DNA of 64,000 nucleotides from Nevskia sp964451925 (lineage in GTDB: Bacteria; Pseudomonadota; Gammaproteobacteria; Nevskiales; Nevskiaceae): positions 62,001 to 126,000 of the forward strand of contig CAYVKA010000005.1 of the NCBI GenBank assembly GCA_964451925.1, in the 5' to 3' direction. The notes under the pieces are model-generated. The model saw nothing but the letters and a program-made list of their open reading frames with translations, did no database searches and was not told the origin of the DNA. Positions 7,938-16,734 of the stretch are shown piece after piece. Both the position numbers and the translations under genes were made by a program. Each line of letters starts with the position of its first letter. Within the stretch, counting starts at the first letter, position 1.

Positions 7938-8429
7938 TCAGCCGTCGACCGGCCCGAGGAAGCGCTTCACTTCCTCGTCCAGGCTGCTGCGCAGGCTCAT
8001 CAGCTTGCGCGCGTAGCTCTCCAGGCCCTGGTCTTCCTCGGTCTGCGGCTGCCAGTGAGGCACCGCGGCCGGCTTGCCGTCCTCGCCCATGGCGACGAAG
8101 ACGATGACGCAGTGGGTGGTTTTGCTGAAGGCGCCCTGGCGCGGGTCTCCCGCCAGCACATCCACCGCGATGTGCATGCTGGTGTTGCCGGTGTAGATCA
8201 CCTTGGCGTGCACCTCTACCACGTTGCCGATGTGGATCGGCCGGATGAAGCGGATGCCGCCGACGTAGACGGTGACGCAGTACATCGCGCTCCAGCCCAC
8301 CGCGCAGGTGTAACCGGCCTGGTCGATCCACTTCATCACCATGCCGCCGTGCACCTTGCCGCCGAAGTTCACGTCGCCTGGTTCGGCCAGGAAGCGCAGG
8401 CTGATTTCACGTTTGCCGATCTGGGCCAA
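7938..8429 (-). CDS. YciA-type hotdog acyl-CoA thioesterase
   Basis: The 163-residue product is a single-hotdog thioesterase. The helix segment DVNFGGKVHGGMVMKWID carries the conserved Asn-x-x-G and (H/F)GG features of the YciA/BACH family, which hydrolyse a broad range of cytosolic acyl-CoAs. The start codon is TTG at 8427-8429, supported by AGGA seven bases upstream; there is no better ATG. A charged C-terminus (SLDEEVKRFLGPVDG) follows the domain. An SDR gene lies 34 bases upstream on the same strand, so the two are probably one transcript. Confidence 0.85.
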   Translation of the reverse strand: MAQIGKREISLRFLAEPGDVNFGGKVHGGMVMKWIDQAGYTCAVGWSAMYCVTVYVGGIRFIRPIHIGNVVEVHAKVIYTGNTSMHIAVDVLAGDPRQGAFSKTTHCVIVFVAMGEDGKPAAVPHWQPQTEEDQGLESYARKLMSLRSSLDEEVKRFLGPVDG

Positions 8430-8463
8430 GGCGGGTTCCTATGTCCGGTGCGGGGGCTCGGTG

Positions 8464-9390
8464 CTAAAGATACTGCACGCCGGTGAGTTTTTCCGACAGC
8501 GCCCACCAGCGCCCCTGCAGCTCCGCGTCGCGCGCCAGCTTGCGGCAGCCCACTTTGGTCGGGTAGCCGCGCATCTGCCGCAGGCCGTCGGGGCCGATGT
8601 AGTCGCCGCCGGCCACGTCCGCCATCGAGGCGGCATACAGGGTCGGCAGGGCGCCCATCGCCGCCGGCTGCGCCAGCAGCGCATTGCCCACCCACATGGC
8701 CAGCTTGCCCACGGCGGACTGGTCCAGCGCCGGCGCCACATACTGCAGGTTGGTGTCGGAGTAGCCGGGATGCGCCGCCAGCGCCATGACCGCGGCGCCG
8801 GCTTTCCTCAGGCGCCGGTCCAGCTCAAAGGTGAACAGCAGGTTGGCCAGCTTGCTCTTGCCGTAGGCGTCCCAGCGCTTGTACGGCTTGTGCTCGAAGA
8901 ACGGGTCTTCCAGGTCCATGCCCCGCGTCCACAGGTGCGCCATGCTGGCCACGCTGACCACGCGCGCGCCCGGCGTGGCGCGCAGCTTGTCGATCAGCAG
9001 CCCGGTGAGGGCGAAGTGGCCGAAATGGTTGGTGCCGATCTGCATCTCGAAGCCGTCCCGCGTCTTGGCGTAAGGGATGGCCATCACCCCGGCGTTGTTG
9101 CACAGGATGTCCAGCTGCGGGTACTTGGCGGCGTAGGCGGCGGCGAAGCTGCGCACCGCGTCCAGGCTGGCCAGATCCAGCGGCATCAGGTCGATCTGCG
9201 CCGCCGCCACCTGTTGCCGCACCGTGTCCAGCGCCTTGGCGGCCCGGCCCGGATCGCGGCAGGCCATCACCACGGTGGCGCCCGCCGCCGCCAGGCCGAT
9301 GGTGGTGTGCAGGCCCAGGCCGCTGTTGGCCCCGGTGACGATGGCGGTCTTGCCCTTCAGCGAGGGCATGTCGGCTGCGGTCCACTTCAT
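8464..9390 (-). CDS. SDR-family oxidoreductase (retinol dehydrogenase/protochlorophyllide reductase-like)
   Basis: This 308-residue SDR has TGANSGLG at the cofactor site, CNNAG, ASMAH and the catalytic YGKSK. The CRDP after strand two, the GTNHFGHFALTGLL helix and the HPGYSDTNLQ segment are typical of the retinol dehydrogenase/WW-domain oxidoreductase/POR-like branch, generally NADP-dependent. The substrate is unknown. GGGAG nine bases before the ATG supports the start. It is upstream of and co-directional with the thioesterase gene, consistent with lipid or isoprenoid chemistry. Confidence 0.85.
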   Translation of the reverse strand: MKWTAADMPSLKGKTAIVTGANSGLGLHTTIGLAAAGATVVMACRDPGRAAKALDTVRQQVAAAQIDLMPLDLASLDAVRSFAAAYAAKYPQLDILCNNAGVMAIPYAKTRDGFEMQIGTNHFGHFALTGLLIDKLRATPGARVVSVASMAHLWTRGMDLEDPFFEHKPYKRWDAYGKSKLANLLFTFELDRRLRKAGAAVMALAAHPGYSDTNLQYVAPALDQSAVGKLAMWVGNALLAQPAAMGALPTLYAASMADVAGGDYIGPDGLRQMRGYPTKVGCRKLARDAELQGRWWALSEKLTGVQYL

Positions 9391-9521
9391 GATGCGCTCC
9401 CGGATGCGGTGGTGATGGTTCCCCGCGGCAAGCCTAGCAACTTTGTATGAAGCCGCGGTGTTGCCGCGGCCGCCGGCGGCGCGGCGCGCTACGATAGAGG
9501 CTCATCCCCCGCCGGAACCGC

Positions 9522-10595
9522 GTGCGCAAGATCGTACACATCGACATGGACGCGTTTTACGCCTCCGTGGAGCAGCGCGACGCGCCGGAGTTGCGCGGCA
9601 AGCCGGTGGTGGTGGCCTGGCGCGGCGAGCGCTCGGTGGTCTGCGCCGCTTCCTACGAGGCGCGCCGCTTCGGCGTGCGCTCGGCCATGCCGGCGCTGCG
9701 CGCGGTGCGGCTGTGTCCGGACGCGGTATTCATCCCGCCGGACTTCACCCGCTACCGCAACGTGTCACGCCAGGTGCGCGGAATCCTGCTGCAGCACACC
9801 GATCTGGTCGAGCCGCTGTCGCTCGATGAGGCCTACCTCGACGTCACCGAGAACAAGGGCGGCCTGCCCACCGCCACCCGCGTGGCCAAGGCCATCCGCG
9901 AGCAGATCCGCGAGCAGCTGCAGCTGACCGCTTCGGCCGGCGTGGCACCCAACAAGTTCCTGGCCAAGATCGCCTCCGACTGGCGCAAGCCCGATGGTCT
10001 GTTCGTGATCCAGCCGCAGGAGGTGGATGCCTTCCTGCAGCCCTTGCCGGTGGGGCGCCTGCCCGGCGTGGGCAAGGTGATGGAGCGCAAGCTGGAAGGG
10101 ATGGGTGTGCGCAGCATCGCCGAGCTGCGCGAAGTGGACCCGGCTACGCTGGAGCGCCGCTTCGGCCGCTACGGTGCGCGCCTTTACCAGCTGGCACGCG
10201 GCATTGATCACGGCGAAGTCTGCCCGGACCGCCCCACCATGTCGGTTTCGGCGGAGGACACCTTCGCCGAGGACGTGCTGCTGCAGGAGCTGGCGCCCAC
10301 CATCTGCCGCATGGCGGAGAAGACCTGGTCGGCGGCGCGCCGGCAGACGCGCGTCGGCCGCACCGTGGTGCTCAAGCTGAAGACGGCCGACTTCCGCATC
10401 CTCACGCGCAGTCATACTCCGGGCCTGCCGCCGGCTTCCTGCGAAGAGCTGACGCGCATTGCGCTGTCGCTGCTGGATCGGGTCGGATTGGGCGCGCAGG
10501 TACGCTTCCGCCTGGTCGGCGTGGGCCTGAGCAATTTCCATGACGTCGAGCTGCCGCGCGCGCAGCCGGAGCTGTTCGGTCCCGCGGCCGGCTAA
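9522..10595 (+). CDS. dinB: DNA polymerase IV (Y-family translesion polymerase)
   Basis: The 357-residue protein starts at a GTG and opens with the Y-family catalytic motif DMDAFYASVEQRD. The second acidic motif SLDEAYLDVT carries the other metal ligands, followed by the helix-hairpin-helix region LPVGRLPGVGKVMERKL and a little-finger domain. It copies damaged DNA in the cytoplasm. The length is normal for DinB. No C-terminal clamp motif is obvious, and I find no clear LexA box upstream, so SOS control is not shown. The stop overlaps the convergent PilZ gene by four bases. Confidence 0.95.
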   Translation: MRKIVHIDMDAFYASVEQRDAPELRGKPVVVAWRGERSVVCAASYEARRFGVRSAMPALRAVRLCPDAVFIPPDFTRYRNVSRQVRGILLQHTDLVEPLSLDEAYLDVTENKGGLPTATRVAKAIREQIREQLQLTASAGVAPNKFLAKIASDWRKPDGLFVIQPQEVDAFLQPLPVGRLPGVGKVMERKLEGMGVRSIAELREVDPATLERRFGRYGARLYQLARGIDHGEVCPDRPTMSVSAEDTFAEDVLLQELAPTICRMAEKTWSAARRQTRVGRTVVLKLKTADFRILTRSHTPGLPPASCEELTRIALSLLDRVGLGAQVRFRLVGVGLSNFHDVELPRAQPELFGPAAG

Positions 10596-11248
10596 CTGGT
10601 CAGCAGCTGCCCATAAACGTAGGCGCGCAGTGTCAGCGTCTGCAGCGGATCCAGCGCCAGGAACTCCACGCCGTGCGAGTGGCGGCCGGCGCCGCCTTCG
10701 ATCTCGTGCCGGCTGCGGACGATGCAGTCGATGGCGATTTCGCGCTCGCCGATGCCGTCCACCGGCAGTTTCACGCTGATCTTCAACTTGGTCCCCTGGG
10801 GGCCAAGCGACACGGGTGTTTCCAGCATGGCGCCGCTGGTGCTCAGATCGCCGATGGTGGCGGCGATCAGCTCGTCCGCTTGTCCCGCGGTGCGCTGCAC
10901 GCGGGCAATGGCAATCAGCTTGACCTCGATGCGGCGTGAGTTGCGCACCACCACGTCCTGGGTCTGGTCGGGAAAGCTGAGGTGCAGGTAAGGATACGGG
11001 TGCGTGGCCGAGCGCAGCACACGGGCGGAGAAGGCGGAGGCGTGGTTGCGCGCAAAGCAACGCATCACCACCGGCTGTCCTTCGCGCACCGGCAGGATCT
11101 TGCCGTTGCGCATCGGCGAGGTGACCAGGATGCTGGCGCCCGGCAGCATGCCGATGGCGCGCACCATATGGCGCGTGCTCGAATTGTCCAGCCCCAATTC
11201 GAGCTGCATCATGTCGCCGATCTGCAGGTCGATGTCAGAGTCGCTCAC
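10592..11248 (-). CDS. PilZ-domain c-di-GMP effector, YcgR-like
   Basis: The product of about 218 residues has an N-terminal YcgR-type domain (residues 1-100, IGDMMQLELGL, SILVTSPMRNGKILPVREG) and a C-terminal PilZ domain. The c-di-GMP-binding features are RNSRR (RxxxR) and DLSTSG (DxSxxG). YcgR-like proteins bind c-di-GMP and slow flagella or alter surface behaviour. The start is not certain: GTG at 11246-11248 is used, an ATG at 11210-11212 is too short for the first domain, and a longer frame upstream lacks conservation signals. A diguanylate cyclase and an EAL protein lie elsewhere in the window. Confidence 0.8.
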   Translation of the reverse strand: MSDSDIDLQIGDMMQLELGLDNSSTRHMVRAIGMLPGASILVTSPMRNGKILPVREGQPVVMRCFARNHASAFSARVLRSATHPYPYLHLSFPDQTQDVVVRNSRRIEVKLIAIARVQRTAGQADELIAATIGDLSTSGAMLETPVSLGPQGTKLKISVKLPVDGIGEREIAIDCIVRSRHEIEGGAGRHSHGVEFLALDPLQTLTLRAYVYGQLLTS

Positions 11249-11501
11249 GCGATTTTCCAAGATGGATTGCAGGCCACAGCCTGGCGGTCGCCACGCGCGA
11301 CCGCTATATCGGGTATCGGCCCGCGCTGTGCGGAATGAATGCCGTTTGTCGGCCGCCGCCGCGCCATCGGCGGTCGGGAGCGCCGTGCGCCCCTGTGCGC
11401 CGGGCTTGCTGCCCCGGCCGGTGTGGGCCATGCCGCTGTATTAACATGGCGCGGAGCCGCCGCAAGGCGCCGTTGCCGGCCTGCCCACCAAGGAGAACAT
11501 G

Positions 11502-11603
11502 ATGGCCAAGAGCATGGACACCAAGAAGGACCAGAAGAAGAAGCCGCAGAAGACCCTGAAGGAGAAGCGCCAGGCCAAGCAGGAGAAGAAAGCCGGGCGC
11601 TAA
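11502..11603 (+). CDS. 33-residue Lys-rich small protein
   Basis: AAGGAG at 11490-11495, six bases before the ATG, precedes a frame of 33 codons ending at TAA 11601-11603. A second ATG three bases earlier is also in frame. Nearly half the residues are Lys or Arg (MAKSMDTKKDQKKK...), with no hydrophobic segment, so it should be cytoplasmic and may bind nucleic acid or the ribosome. A hairpin with a T tract follows directly, so it forms a complete free-standing unit. Similar tiny Lys-rich proteins are annotated in other proteobacteria but have no known function. Confidence 0.65.
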   Translation: MAKSMDTKKDQKKKPQKTLKEKRQAKQEKKAGR

Positions 11604-11620
11604 GCCCGGTGCGGCGACGG

Positions 11621-11651
11621 ACCGGGCTGGGGCAACCATCCCGGTTTTTTT
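11621..11651 (+). terminator. Rho-independent terminator after the small Lys-rich gene
   Basis: ACCGGG (11621-11626) pairs with CCCGGT (11640-11645), with extra GG/CC pairing in the loop, and is followed by a run of seven T. An overlapping alternative stem GCCGGGC/GCCCGGT spans the stop codon. This is the clearest intrinsic terminator in the window. Confidence 0.8.
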
Positions 11652-11739
11652 GCATCCGCAGGCATGCGACGGCCGTATGGTGGCCTGAATATCTCCGCGC
11701 AGCGGTAAGATTCCCGACGTCACGGCAATTCGATCCCCC

Positions 11740-12651
11740 ATGAAGCACCGTCTTGCGGCAGTCCTGATCGTTGCGCTGCTGGCCCTGGCCGGCTGCTCCG
11801 GGGCGCAGTTCATCAATGCGGTCACTCCGGACAGCGGCTACACCCAGACCCGTGACGTCGCCTTCGGCAGTCACGGCCTCAAGCTCGATGTCTATGCCCC
11901 GGACCACGCGGCGGCTGCGCCGGTGGTGGTGTTTTTCTACGGCGGCAGCTGGCAGGCTGGCATTTCAAAGGACCGCTCCACCTACAAGTTCGTCGGCCAG
12001 GCCCTCGCGGCGCAAGGCTATGTCGTGATGATTCCGGACTACCGCCTCTATCCGCAGGTGAAGTACCCGGATTTCCTTTACGACTGCGCCGAAGCGGTGA
12101 AGTGGGCGCACGACAACGCGGCGGGCTATGGCGGCGATGCCGGCAAGCTGGTGCTGATGGGGCATTCCGCCGGTGCCTACAACGCGGCGATGCTGGCGCT
12201 GGACCCGGACTACCTGCGCGCCGTAGGCGCTGACCGCGGCTGGCTGCGCGGCATGGTCGGCCTGGCCGGCCCGTACGACTTCCTGCCGATCACCGACCCG
12301 GTGCTGCAGACCATCTTCGGGCCGCCGCAGCAGTGGCCGCAGACGCAGCCGATCAACCATGTCGACGGCACGGCTCCGCCGCTGCTGCTGATGGCGGGCA
12401 ACAACGACGACGTGGTTTACGTCAAGAACACCAACAACCTCTATGCCCGCATCCAGAGCAACGGTGGCAAGGCGCTGCGGGTGACCTATCCGGAGATGAG
12501 CCACGTCCGCATTGTCGCGCTGATGTCCACGCGCCTGCCCGGACATACCGAGCTGCTGGGGCACATCCGGGATTTCGTCGCCAGCGTCACCGGCGGCGGC
12601 GCCCCGTTGCAGAGCGCCTTCGCGCAGCCCCTGGACCTGAATTCCCGCTAG
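11740..12651 (+). CDS. Alpha/beta-hydrolase lipoprotein (carboxylesterase family)
   Basis: The 303-residue product has a lipoprotein signal with lipobox LAGC (Cys19). The alpha/beta-hydrolase core shows an oxyanion segment FYGGSW at 67-71, nucleophile elbow GHSAG with Ser143, an acid in AGNNDDVVY and the His of MSHVRIVAL. This matches the BD-FAE/HSL-like carboxylesterases that cleave short acyl esters. It is probably anchored in the periplasmic leaflet of a membrane. The substrate is unknown. The ATG starts directly before the signal peptide. No operon partner is evident: the next gene is convergent. Confidence 0.87.
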   Translation: MKHRLAAVLIVALLALAGCSGAQFINAVTPDSGYTQTRDVAFGSHGLKLDVYAPDHAAAAPVVVFFYGGSWQAGISKDRSTYKFVGQALAAQGYVVMIPDYRLYPQVKYPDFLYDCAEAVKWAHDNAAGYGGDAGKLVLMGHSAGAYNAAMLALDPDYLRAVGADRGWLRGMVGLAGPYDFLPITDPVLQTIFGPPQQWPQTQPINHVDGTAPPLLLMAGNNDDVVYVKNTNNLYARIQSNGGKALRVTYPEMSHVRIVALMSTRLPGHTELLGHIRDFVASVTGGGAPLQSAFAQPLDLNSR

Positions 12652-12741
12652 CTCGCTTGCCCGGCCGCAACCCGGCAGCCGATAGCGATGATCGGCGGAC
12701 GCCGGCCCGCATGAGCCGCCCGGTGCGATTCACTCCCGGGA

Positions 12742-14112
12742 CTATCGGCCGGCGGCGCAGGCCTTGAACACTTGCGCCGGGGTTTCGCCGGCCTGGGTGT
12801 GGGCAGCGAATACCGTATTGGCGCAATAGGTGGTCGCGGGGTAGTAGTCGCCCATCACCGACCGGGGGTCGACGCCGTTGGGCACGTTGAACGCGGACTG
12901 GACGAAATCCGGCGCGGGCAGCATGTGGCGGAAGATCAGGCGGCCGTCGTTGGTGGTGCCGTAGGTGAGCCAGTCGTAGCCGCGGTCGGGCGTGGCGTTG
13001 GGCGGCTTCTTGGCCGGCACCGAAATGACGATGTTGAAGTAGCCGTCGGCATCGACATGGGCATTCTGGTCCTGGACGCAGGCATAGGTTTCGTAGGTGG
13101 AGGAGGAGTTCTGGCAGATCGACCAGTGGCGCAGTTGCGGGTCGGTGAGGCCGCCGTTCTGGGTGGCGAAGCTGGGCGCGCGCGCCCGCATCAGGAACAG
13201 GTCGGCGGCGGTCTGCGAGAAGTCGACATAGAGATAGCGGGTTTCCAGGTTGACGAAATAGTCGGTGCTGCCGCTGCTTGGAAACAGGATGAAGGACGGG
13301 GCGGCGGGCACCGGGGTCGCGGCGATGGGGTTCGGCCGCAGCGGCCGGGCGAAGTAATCGTCTGCCAGCGCGGCGACGATTCGGCGCTCGCCGTCGCGTG
13401 CACCGAATCCGGCCTGGCAGCGCAGCGGGGTCTGCAGGCTGGCCAGGCTCACATCGCCCTGCGGTGTTTCCTCGACCACGGCGGGCAGGGGCACGCCGCC
13501 GTGCCCGGCGACATCAATGCCGTCAAACGCGTTGTAGACGCGGTAAACGAAGATCGGCGGGCTGCCGATGGAGACTTTCGAGGTGTCGAGATAGAGGGTA
13601 TTCGGCGCCGGCGTGGCCGGTTGCGCGCTGAACACGATGTGCAGGGTGTAATGGCCTTTCGGCGCGATGGCGGTGTCAATGTTGTTGATGCTGTTGAACG
13701 GCGAGCTGCTGCCCGGATCGGGTTCGATCAGGAAGTCCGGAAGATAGGCCAGGCTTTGCGACTGGCCGTTGTACAGCTGCCAGGAGAAATTGCGCGCCGC
13801 CGGATATTGCCCGTCGACCCGGAAATGACTGCCCGCAGGGAACGATACCCCTAGCACGATCTGCCAATAGCCGGCCGCGAGGTCGACCCAGCCCCAGCGC
13901 ATGGCGCCGGCGGGCGTGGTCGCCGTCGGCGTGCCGTCACCCGGTGACCAGTCGCAGGCCAGGGGCGGTATTGGCGGGGTTGAGAATGGCGCCGCGGACG
14001 GCGCAGCGCCGTCGATCGCGTAGCCGACGGGTTCCGCTTTGGCGTTGCCCTGCAACAGCACGCCGGACGCTACAGACGCGAACACGATCGCCGCCTTGCC
14101 GAGCTTGCGCAT
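12742..14112 (-). CDS. Secreted protein of unknown function, 456 residues
   Basis: A GGAGGATC sequence precedes the ATG at 14110-14112, and residues 1-26 form a Sec signal peptide (cleavage NAKA-EP). The mature protein is Pro/Ala/Ser-rich with many aromatic beta-strand-like segments (DLAAGYWQIVLGVSFPAGSHF, YTLHIVFS, RYLYVDFSQ) and six Cys, among them CDWSP, CQAGF, CQNSSS and the C-terminal CANTVF...FKACAAGR. This suggests a disulfide-bonded periplasmic or extracellular beta-rich fold. No known domain or catalytic motif is recognised. It stands alone between convergent and divergent neighbours. Confidence 0.7.
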   Translation of the reverse strand: MRKLGKAAIVFASVASGVLLQGNAKAEPVGYAIDGAAPSAAPFSTPPIPPLACDWSPGDGTPTATTPAGAMRWGWVDLAAGYWQIVLGVSFPAGSHFRVDGQYPAARNFSWQLYNGQSQSLAYLPDFLIEPDPGSSSPFNSINNIDTAIAPKGHYTLHIVFSAQPATPAPNTLYLDTSKVSIGSPPIFVYRVYNAFDGIDVAGHGGVPLPAVVEETPQGDVSLASLQTPLRCQAGFGARDGERRIVAALADDYFARPLRPNPIAATPVPAAPSFILFPSSGSTDYFVNLETRYLYVDFSQTAADLFLMRARAPSFATQNGGLTDPQLRHWSICQNSSSTYETYACVQDQNAHVDADGYFNIVISVPAKKPPNATPDRGYDWLTYGTTNDGRLIFRHMLPAPDFVQSAFNVPNGVDPRSVMGDYYPATTYCANTVFAAHTQAGETPAQVFKACAAGR

Positions 14113-14361
14113 GATGATCCTCCGAGCACCGTCCGGTCCGCATGCCCCTTGACCGTTGCCGTGCACCCGGGTGCGCGCCGCTTCCTGAAAACGGCGCGAT
14201 CGTCGTGCAGGCCGGTCAAATGTCCCGCGAACCGGGCCTCACCGTTGAAGGCGGCTTGATTGTAATCGGAACCGCACGCCCCGGCGTCCCGCCGGCGATC
14301 AATCCTGCCGAACCGTGACCGGTTGGGCCGTTCCCGCCCGCTCTTGACGGGCGGCAGGTGT

Positions 14362-15171
14362 TCAGTTCGCCCGCTCGGGATGCAGGCGGTACCAGGGCAC
14401 CAACCGGGTGCCCTGGTGGACGAATTCACCCTCGTTGCGGCGCCAGATTTCCAGGTAGCGGTAGAACGGCACGCTGGGAAACAGGTGATGGATCAGGTGG
14501 TAGTTCTGGAACAGGAACAGCCACTTCATCAGCGGCTCGCCGCCGCGGCGCACGTTGGTGGCGGCGTAAGGATTGTGGCGCTGTTCCACCTGGTGCGGAT
14601 GGTGCGGCAGGTAGTTGAAGGCGAAAGCCAGCCACAGGATCGCCAGGCGCGACGGCAGCAGCCAGTAGAGCAGGGCTTCGCGCGCATGGCCGAGCGCCGC
14701 GCTGGCGGCGAACACGCCGGCCAGCAGGGCCACGCCGGCGATCATCTGCCAACGCTCCTTCAGCGGGATGGTTTTCCAATCGCGCAGGATTACCACGCCG
14801 TAGTACAGGTCCGCGGTGGCCCAGTGCAGCGGCAAAGTCAGGGCATGCCCCTGGCCGCTCCACTGGTCGGGATCATTGCCCTCGTTGGTCAGGCGGTGGT
14901 GCTTGAAATGCGCATAGCGGAAGGCGGCGCCGACGCCGACCAGGCCGAGAAAGGCGCCGGCCAGGCTGGTCACCACGTCGTTGAGCCGCGGGTAGGCGCG
15001 CAGCAGGGAACGGTGCACGCCATCGTGCAGCACGGTGAACTGCATGAAGGCCGCCACGGTCTGCAGCAGGATCGCCACCGGCGGCGGCACCAGACCCAGC
15101 ACCGCACCGGCCAGCGTGCCGCCCCACAACGCCAGCGCCAGCACGAACAGCAGCAGGGTCGGCCAGGCCAC
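14362..15171 (-). CDS. Fatty acid desaturase-family membrane di-iron enzyme
   Basis: The 269-residue integral membrane protein has the three histidine boxes of the family: HDGVH at 49-53, HFKHH at 88-92 and HLIHH at 225-229, with an extra LPHHPH segment at 188-193. These ligate the di-iron centre that desaturates or hydroxylates acyl chains or carotenoid-like lipids with O2. Four or more hydrophobic helices are visible. The start is a GTG at 15169-15171; the frame stays open upstream to a stop near 15255 without an ATG, so a non-AUG start is likely. AT-rich DNA at 15231-15290 should hold its promoter and that of the divergent diguanylate cyclase. Confidence 0.82.
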   Translation of the reverse strand: MAWPTLLLFVLALALWGGTLAGAVLGLVPPPVAILLQTVAAFMQFTVLHDGVHRSLLRAYPRLNDVVTSLAGAFLGLVGVGAAFRYAHFKHHRLTNEGNDPDQWSGQGHALTLPLHWATADLYYGVVILRDWKTIPLKERWQMIAGVALLAGVFAASAALGHAREALLYWLLPSRLAILWLAFAFNYLPHHPHQVEQRHNPYAATNVRRGGEPLMKWLFLFQNYHLIHHLFPSVPFYRYLEIWRRNEGEFVHQGTRLVPWYRLHPERAN

Positions 15172-15418
15172 CGGCGGGGTCTGGTACAGCGGCTCCTGCG
15201 GGATGCGCGGGCGCCTGGCGGCGGGGATGGTCGTTATAAAATTTTTACACTGTTAATTAAACGATTGGTTGATTTAAACGGAAACGAATTCAGTGGTCAA
15301 GCCGCGGCCGGAGACCGCCGCGCCGGACCCACGGCGATCGGCTCAAGGTTTTGACGCGGGTGCCGATGACTGATCCAGGGTATTTCCGTTCATCCGCAGT
15401 TTTGCGAAAAAATCAGTC

Positions 15419-16546
15419 ATGTCCAATCAAGAATGGCAGCCTCAGGGCGCGATCGATGAAGGCGGCATGGCCCCGGCCGATGCGGCGGGCGGCCGCGCGC
15501 CGCTGCGCCCCGCTGCGCCGGTGCTGTCCTTGCTGCTGAGCCGGCTGGTGGTCCTGCCGGACCTGCAACGTGCCCTGGCGGACTGCAAGCGTGATCTGGA
15601 GCGCGGCACCACCGACGAGCAGGCGATGGACATCGCCTTGCAGGTCGCCGCCCTGCTCAACATGCAGGGGGCGATGCTGCAGGCCGAGCAGGCCAAAATG
15701 GCCCGTCTGCTGCAACAAATGAACACCCGGCTCGACGAGATCGCGGGAGCCTTGCTCCACGAGGATACGCAGCGCCAGGCGGCCAGCGACGACAGCACCG
15801 ACCTCAATGTCCGCTTGCAGGGCGAGGTGCGCGATATCGGCACCACGGTACGGCAGGCCACCAGCCTGTCCGAGGTGCAGCGGCAGGTGAGCTCGCGCAT
15901 CGCGCAGATCGGTGAGCACCTGCAGCAGTTCAGGGAGCGCGAGAGTGCGCGCTTCAAGGACTATACGGAGCGCGCCGAGCGCCTGCGCTCGCGCGTCAAC
16001 GAGCTTGAACAGGAGACTTCGCAGCTGCAGGAGTCGGTGCAGCGCGAGCACCAGAAGGCCACTACCGATATCCTCACCGGCATCCCCAACCGCCTCGCCT
16101 TCGAGCAGCGCGTTGGTGAGGAACTGAAGCGTTCCAGGCCTTCCGGGGAGCCGCTGTGCATCGCCATCTGGGACATCGATCGCTTCAAGTCGATCAATGA
16201 CAGCTACGGCCATGCCGCCGGCGACAAGGTGCTGCGCATCGTCGCCCAGCACCTGTCGCGCAACATGCGCAAGAGCGATTTTCTGGCGCGCTACGGCGGC
16301 GAGGAATTCGTGGTGGTCATGCGCGGGCTGAACGTGCAGGAGGCCCTGTCGGAAGCGGACCGGGTGCGCGAATCCATGGTGCGGCTCGGCCTTCACTTCG
16401 ACGGTCAGGCCGTCAACGTGACCTTTTCCTGCGGCATCGCCACCTTTGCCACCGGCGATACGCTGGAGGCGGTGCTGAATCGTGCCGACCGCGGGCTGTA
16501 CCGGGCCAAGAAGGCGGGCAGGAATCAGTGCTTCGTCGGTCTATGA
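15419..16546 (+). CDS. GGDEF diguanylate cyclase with coiled-coil N-terminus
   Basis: The 375-residue protein makes c-di-GMP from GTP. The C-terminal domain (about 215-375) has the active-site motif GGEEF at 293-297 and an inhibitory I-site RKSD at 284-287, five residues before it, so product inhibition is expected. Residues 50-212 are Gln/Glu/Arg-rich and helical, likely a coiled coil that dimerises the enzyme; no transmembrane segment is seen, so it is cytoplasmic. The Ala/Pro-rich first 40 residues may be disordered. The N-terminal region is not a named sensor domain that I recognise. Confidence 0.92.
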   Translation: MSNQEWQPQGAIDEGGMAPADAAGGRAPLRPAAPVLSLLLSRLVVLPDLQRALADCKRDLERGTTDEQAMDIALQVAALLNMQGAMLQAEQAKMARLLQQMNTRLDEIAGALLHEDTQRQAASDDSTDLNVRLQGEVRDIGTTVRQATSLSEVQRQVSSRIAQIGEHLQQFRERESARFKDYTERAERLRSRVNELEQETSQLQESVQREHQKATTDILTGIPNRLAFEQRVGEELKRSRPSGEPLCIAIWDIDRFKSINDSYGHAAGDKVLRIVAQHLSRNMRKSDFLARYGGEEFVVVMRGLNVQEALSEADRVRESMVRLGLHFDGQAVNVTFSCGIATFATGDTLEAVLNRADRGLYRAKKAGRNQCFVGL

Positions 16547-16734
16547 GCGCGCTTGGCGGCGGCCCCGCCGCCGCGTCACGCTGAGATTTGCCGTCGCCTC
16601 GCGCTGCAGTCGCTCCGTCTGCTTCATCAGGAAACCCGCCGGCACACGTGAAGACGGCAGCCCGGCCGGGAGGATAAAGCGGGCCGTAAGGCCGTGGACC
16701 GATCCGCGAGGAGCAGGCGGGCCGGCAGGCGGCA

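Noticed and set aside
9440..9521. LexA box upstream of dinB
   Set aside because: No CTGT-N8-ACAG-type dyad is visible in the short upstream region.
11245..11907. A 220-codon minus-strand frame covering the small Lys-rich gene
   Set aside because: It runs opposite to the small gene with its ribosome binding site and across the terminator, and shows no domain.
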